Shown here piece after piece: positions 62,755 to 64,000 of a stretch of 64,000 nucleotides of DNA. The notes under the pieces are model-generated. The model saw nothing but the letters and a program-made list of their open reading frames with translations. It had not been told where the DNA came from and did not search any database. Origin of the DNA: Pseudoduganella lutea (GTDB lineage Bacteria > Pseudomonadota > Gammaproteobacteria > Burkholderiales > Burkholderiaceae_D); contig NZ_CP035913.1 in the NCBI RefSeq assembly GCF_004209755.1, positions 2,418,001-2,482,000 of the forward strand, in the 5' to 3' direction. A program made the position numbers and the translations under genes. The stretch's first letter is position 1. Each line of letters starts with the position of its first letter.

Positions 62755-62820
62755 GGTGTCTCGCATCGTTGTCGTTATTGGCCTCATTCTAGCCATGGAT
62801 GCGGATCGTGTGGGTGTAAA

Positions 62821-62873
62821 AGGTGAACTGAAGAGGAACTGAAGGTGAACTGCCGTGAACTGCGGTGAACTGC
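62821..62873. repeat. tandem 10-11-bp repeats (GTGAACTG type)
   Basis: AGGTGAACTGA, AGAGGAACTGA, AGGTGAACTGC, CGTGAACTGC and GGTGAACTGC follow each other. In rotated register (ACTGAAGGTGA) nine of eleven bases match the repeat at 15947-15990 on its other strand (ATTGAAGGTCA). It lies between hpf and the HIBCH-like gene and holds no gene. Confidence 0.75.
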
Positions 62874-62901
62874 CGGGATGCGGTGAGGTGCGGACGTAAC
62901 A

Positions 62902-62922
62902 AAGGGCGCATTGCGCGCCCTT
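62902..62922 (-). terminator. terminator of hpf
   Basis: AAGGGCGC (62902-62909) pairs with GCGCCCTT (62915-62922) over five bases. On the minus strand TTTGTT follows the stem. It is about 40 bases beyond the hpf stop. Confidence 0.75.
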
Positions 62923-62961
62923 CTGTTGCAGCAGCCAGCCGGCTGCGACCTGCACCCGGCG

Positions 62962-63318
62962 TTATGCGGGTGACGCGGGAATCTCGATCTCGCTCAGGTG
63001 CTTGATGGTTTCATGATTATGATTTTGCACTTTATCCTTGTGCTTCATGACCTGCCGGTCCAGCTTGTCGATCAGCGAGTCGATGGCCGCATACAGGTCC
63101 TGCGCGACGCTTTCGACAAACACGGTCTTGCCCGACATGCGCAGGTTGATTTCCGCCTTCTGCCTTTTTTCTTTCTCGGTGAGATTATCTACACTCAGGA
63201 TCACACTTACATCGATCAGCTGATCGAAATGCCGTCTAACGCGTTCCAGCTTGTTCTGCACATACTCGCGAATGGCAGGGGTTACGTCGATATGGTGTCC
63301 ACTGATGGTCAGATTCAT
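62962..63318 (-). CDS. hpf: ribosome hibernation-promoting factor, short form
   Basis: The 118-aa protein is the short HPF/YfiA type that binds the 30S decoding site in stationary phase. [39 protein letters not shown] and [20 protein letters not shown] are typical. The TAGGAG ribosome site supports the ATG at 63318 rather than the in-frame one eight codons before. It follows rpoN on the same strand after about 90 bases, as in relatives. A terminator ends the transcript, and ptsN is not next to it. Confidence 0.94.
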   Translation of the reverse strand: MNLTISGHHIDVTPAIREYVQNKLERVRRHFDQLIDVSVILSVDNLTEKEKRQKAEINLRMSGKTVFVESVAQDLYAAIDSLIDKLDRQVMKHKDKVQNHNHETIKHLSEIEIPASPA

Positions 63319-63409
63319 ACACACACTCCTAAAGAAGATCAATCCAGGTTCGTGCGGCTTCCGCCATCAAAATGCGGCGGCGCAGAGGAACCCATACACT
63401 ACAGATTGC

Positions 63410-64000
63410 TTACAAGGACTTGCGGAGGCTGACTGGGGGAATTTTCAATGCTTCGCGATATTTGGCAACAGTGCGTCGCGCAATCACCATGCCTTGTTCA
63501 CCCAGCATGTCCGCAATCTTACTGTCGGATAAAGGGTTCTTCGGGTCTTCGGCTCCTGTGAATTGCACGATCAGCGCCCGGATCGCAGTCGAGGAAGCTT
63601 CCCCACCAGCTTCGGTTGCGACGTGGCTGCCAAAAAAATACTTCAACTCAAACATGCCATGCGGGGTGAGCATATATTTTTGAGTTGTTACCCGAGAGAT
63701 AGTACTCTCGTGAAGACCCAGTGTATCAGCTATTTCACGCAACACAAGGGGTCTCATTGCCACCGCGCCATGCGAGAAAAAGTTCTTTTGCCGCTCGACG
63801 ATGGCCTGGGCCACGCGCAGGATCGTGTCAAAGCGCTGGCGCATATTCTTGATCAGCCACTTGGCTTCTTGCAGCTGCGCATTCATCTGCGTTTCGCCCT
63901 TGCCCTGTTTGAGCAGGCTGGCATACAGCGCATTCACGCGCAGGCGGGGCATCACGTCATTGTTGAGCGTGACGATCCAGCCATTGCGTCCTTTCCTCAC
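63410..64000 (-). CDS. rpoN: RNA polymerase sigma-54 factor, C-terminal part
   Basis: The window ends inside this gene, so only the last 196 residues are seen. They include the core-binding end, the helix-turn-helix region ([20 protein letters not shown]) and the RpoN box ([10 protein letters not shown]) near residue 178 of this fragment. This factor serves activator-dependent promoters for nitrogen and other functions. hpf lies downstream on the same strand. Confidence 0.95.
   Translation of the reverse strand: MRKGRNGWIVTLNNDVMPRLRVNALYASLLKQGKGETQMNAQLQEAKWLIKNMRQRFDTILRVAQAIVERQKNFFSHGAVAMRPLVLREIADTLGLHESTISRVTTQKYMLTPHGMFELKYFFGSHVATEAGGEASSTAIRALIVQFTGAEDPKNPLSDSKIADMLGEQGMVIARRTVAKYREALKIPPVSLRKSL

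Overview
The window is high-GC DNA with dense genes and long shadow ORFs on the opposite strands. Gene content points to a betaproteobacterium of the Oxalobacteraceae (Massilia / Telluria / Pseudoduganella type): an fmdB-DUF502-aspS block, ubiE-ubiJ-ubiB, ptsN-hprK-rapZ, rpoN-hpf, a soluble NAD-linked formate dehydrogenase (Fds) and PEP-CTERM exoproteins. The genus is an inference. No rRNA, tRNA or CRISPR was found.

Layout. 0-11 kb: oxalate/formate block with a LysR regulator, an HDAC-like deacetylase, formyl-CoA transferase (frc), a ModE/FdsR-like regulator and the divergent fdsG-fdsB-fdsA-fdsD operon, which is translationally coupled to an unknown 218-aa protein. 11-16 kb: a DsbA-like protein, a DUF4394 lipoprotein, an ECF sigma/anti-sigma pair and a PEP-CTERM protein. 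16-23 kb: a beta-oxidation operon (TetR, acyl-CoA dehydrogenase, FadB-type fusion, thiolase, enoyl-CoA hydratase). 23-35 kb: an Hsp15-like protein, clsB-ybhP, a small exported protein, nudB, aspS, DUF502, fmdB, a methyltransferase, ubiB-ubiJ, a Tim44-domain protein and ubiE. 35-41 kb: an organosulfur-type locus (TonB receptor plus flavin monooxygenase, divergent from a LacI regulator plus sulfonate-type binding protein). 41-51 kb: a chemoreceptor, DUF971, HIT, a 1337-aa FAD/Fe-S oxidoreductase, a YqaA-type membrane protein, ilvA and queF. 51-56 kb: ptsN, hprK, a Na+/H+ antiporter and rapZ. 56.1-60.6 kb: a probable composite transposon. 60.6-64 kb: an amidohydrolase, a 3-hydroxyisobutyryl-CoA hydrolase-like protein, hpf and the C-terminal part of rpoN.

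The most unusual content is non-coding. A family of modular palindromes with TTGCAAG-like centres lies behind several genes. Behind hprK and rapZ the repeat units also carry copies of the gene's own last codons, and stem bases change in compensating pairs. At two places the modules sit inside a larger palindrome that occurs alone elsewhere in the window. One of these arrays was the insertion site of a 4.5-kb composite element. Its two 1232-bp IS5-like copies share the same two transposase lesions, it is bounded by ACTA direct repeats, and it carries three AT-richer genes of unknown function.

Functional links: frc and Fds together suggest use of oxalate-derived formyl-CoA and formate. The fad cluster is a self-contained fatty-acid degradation operon with a probable TetR repressor. 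ptsN/hprK/rapZ and rpoN/hpf are the two halves of a cluster that is usually contiguous and is split here.
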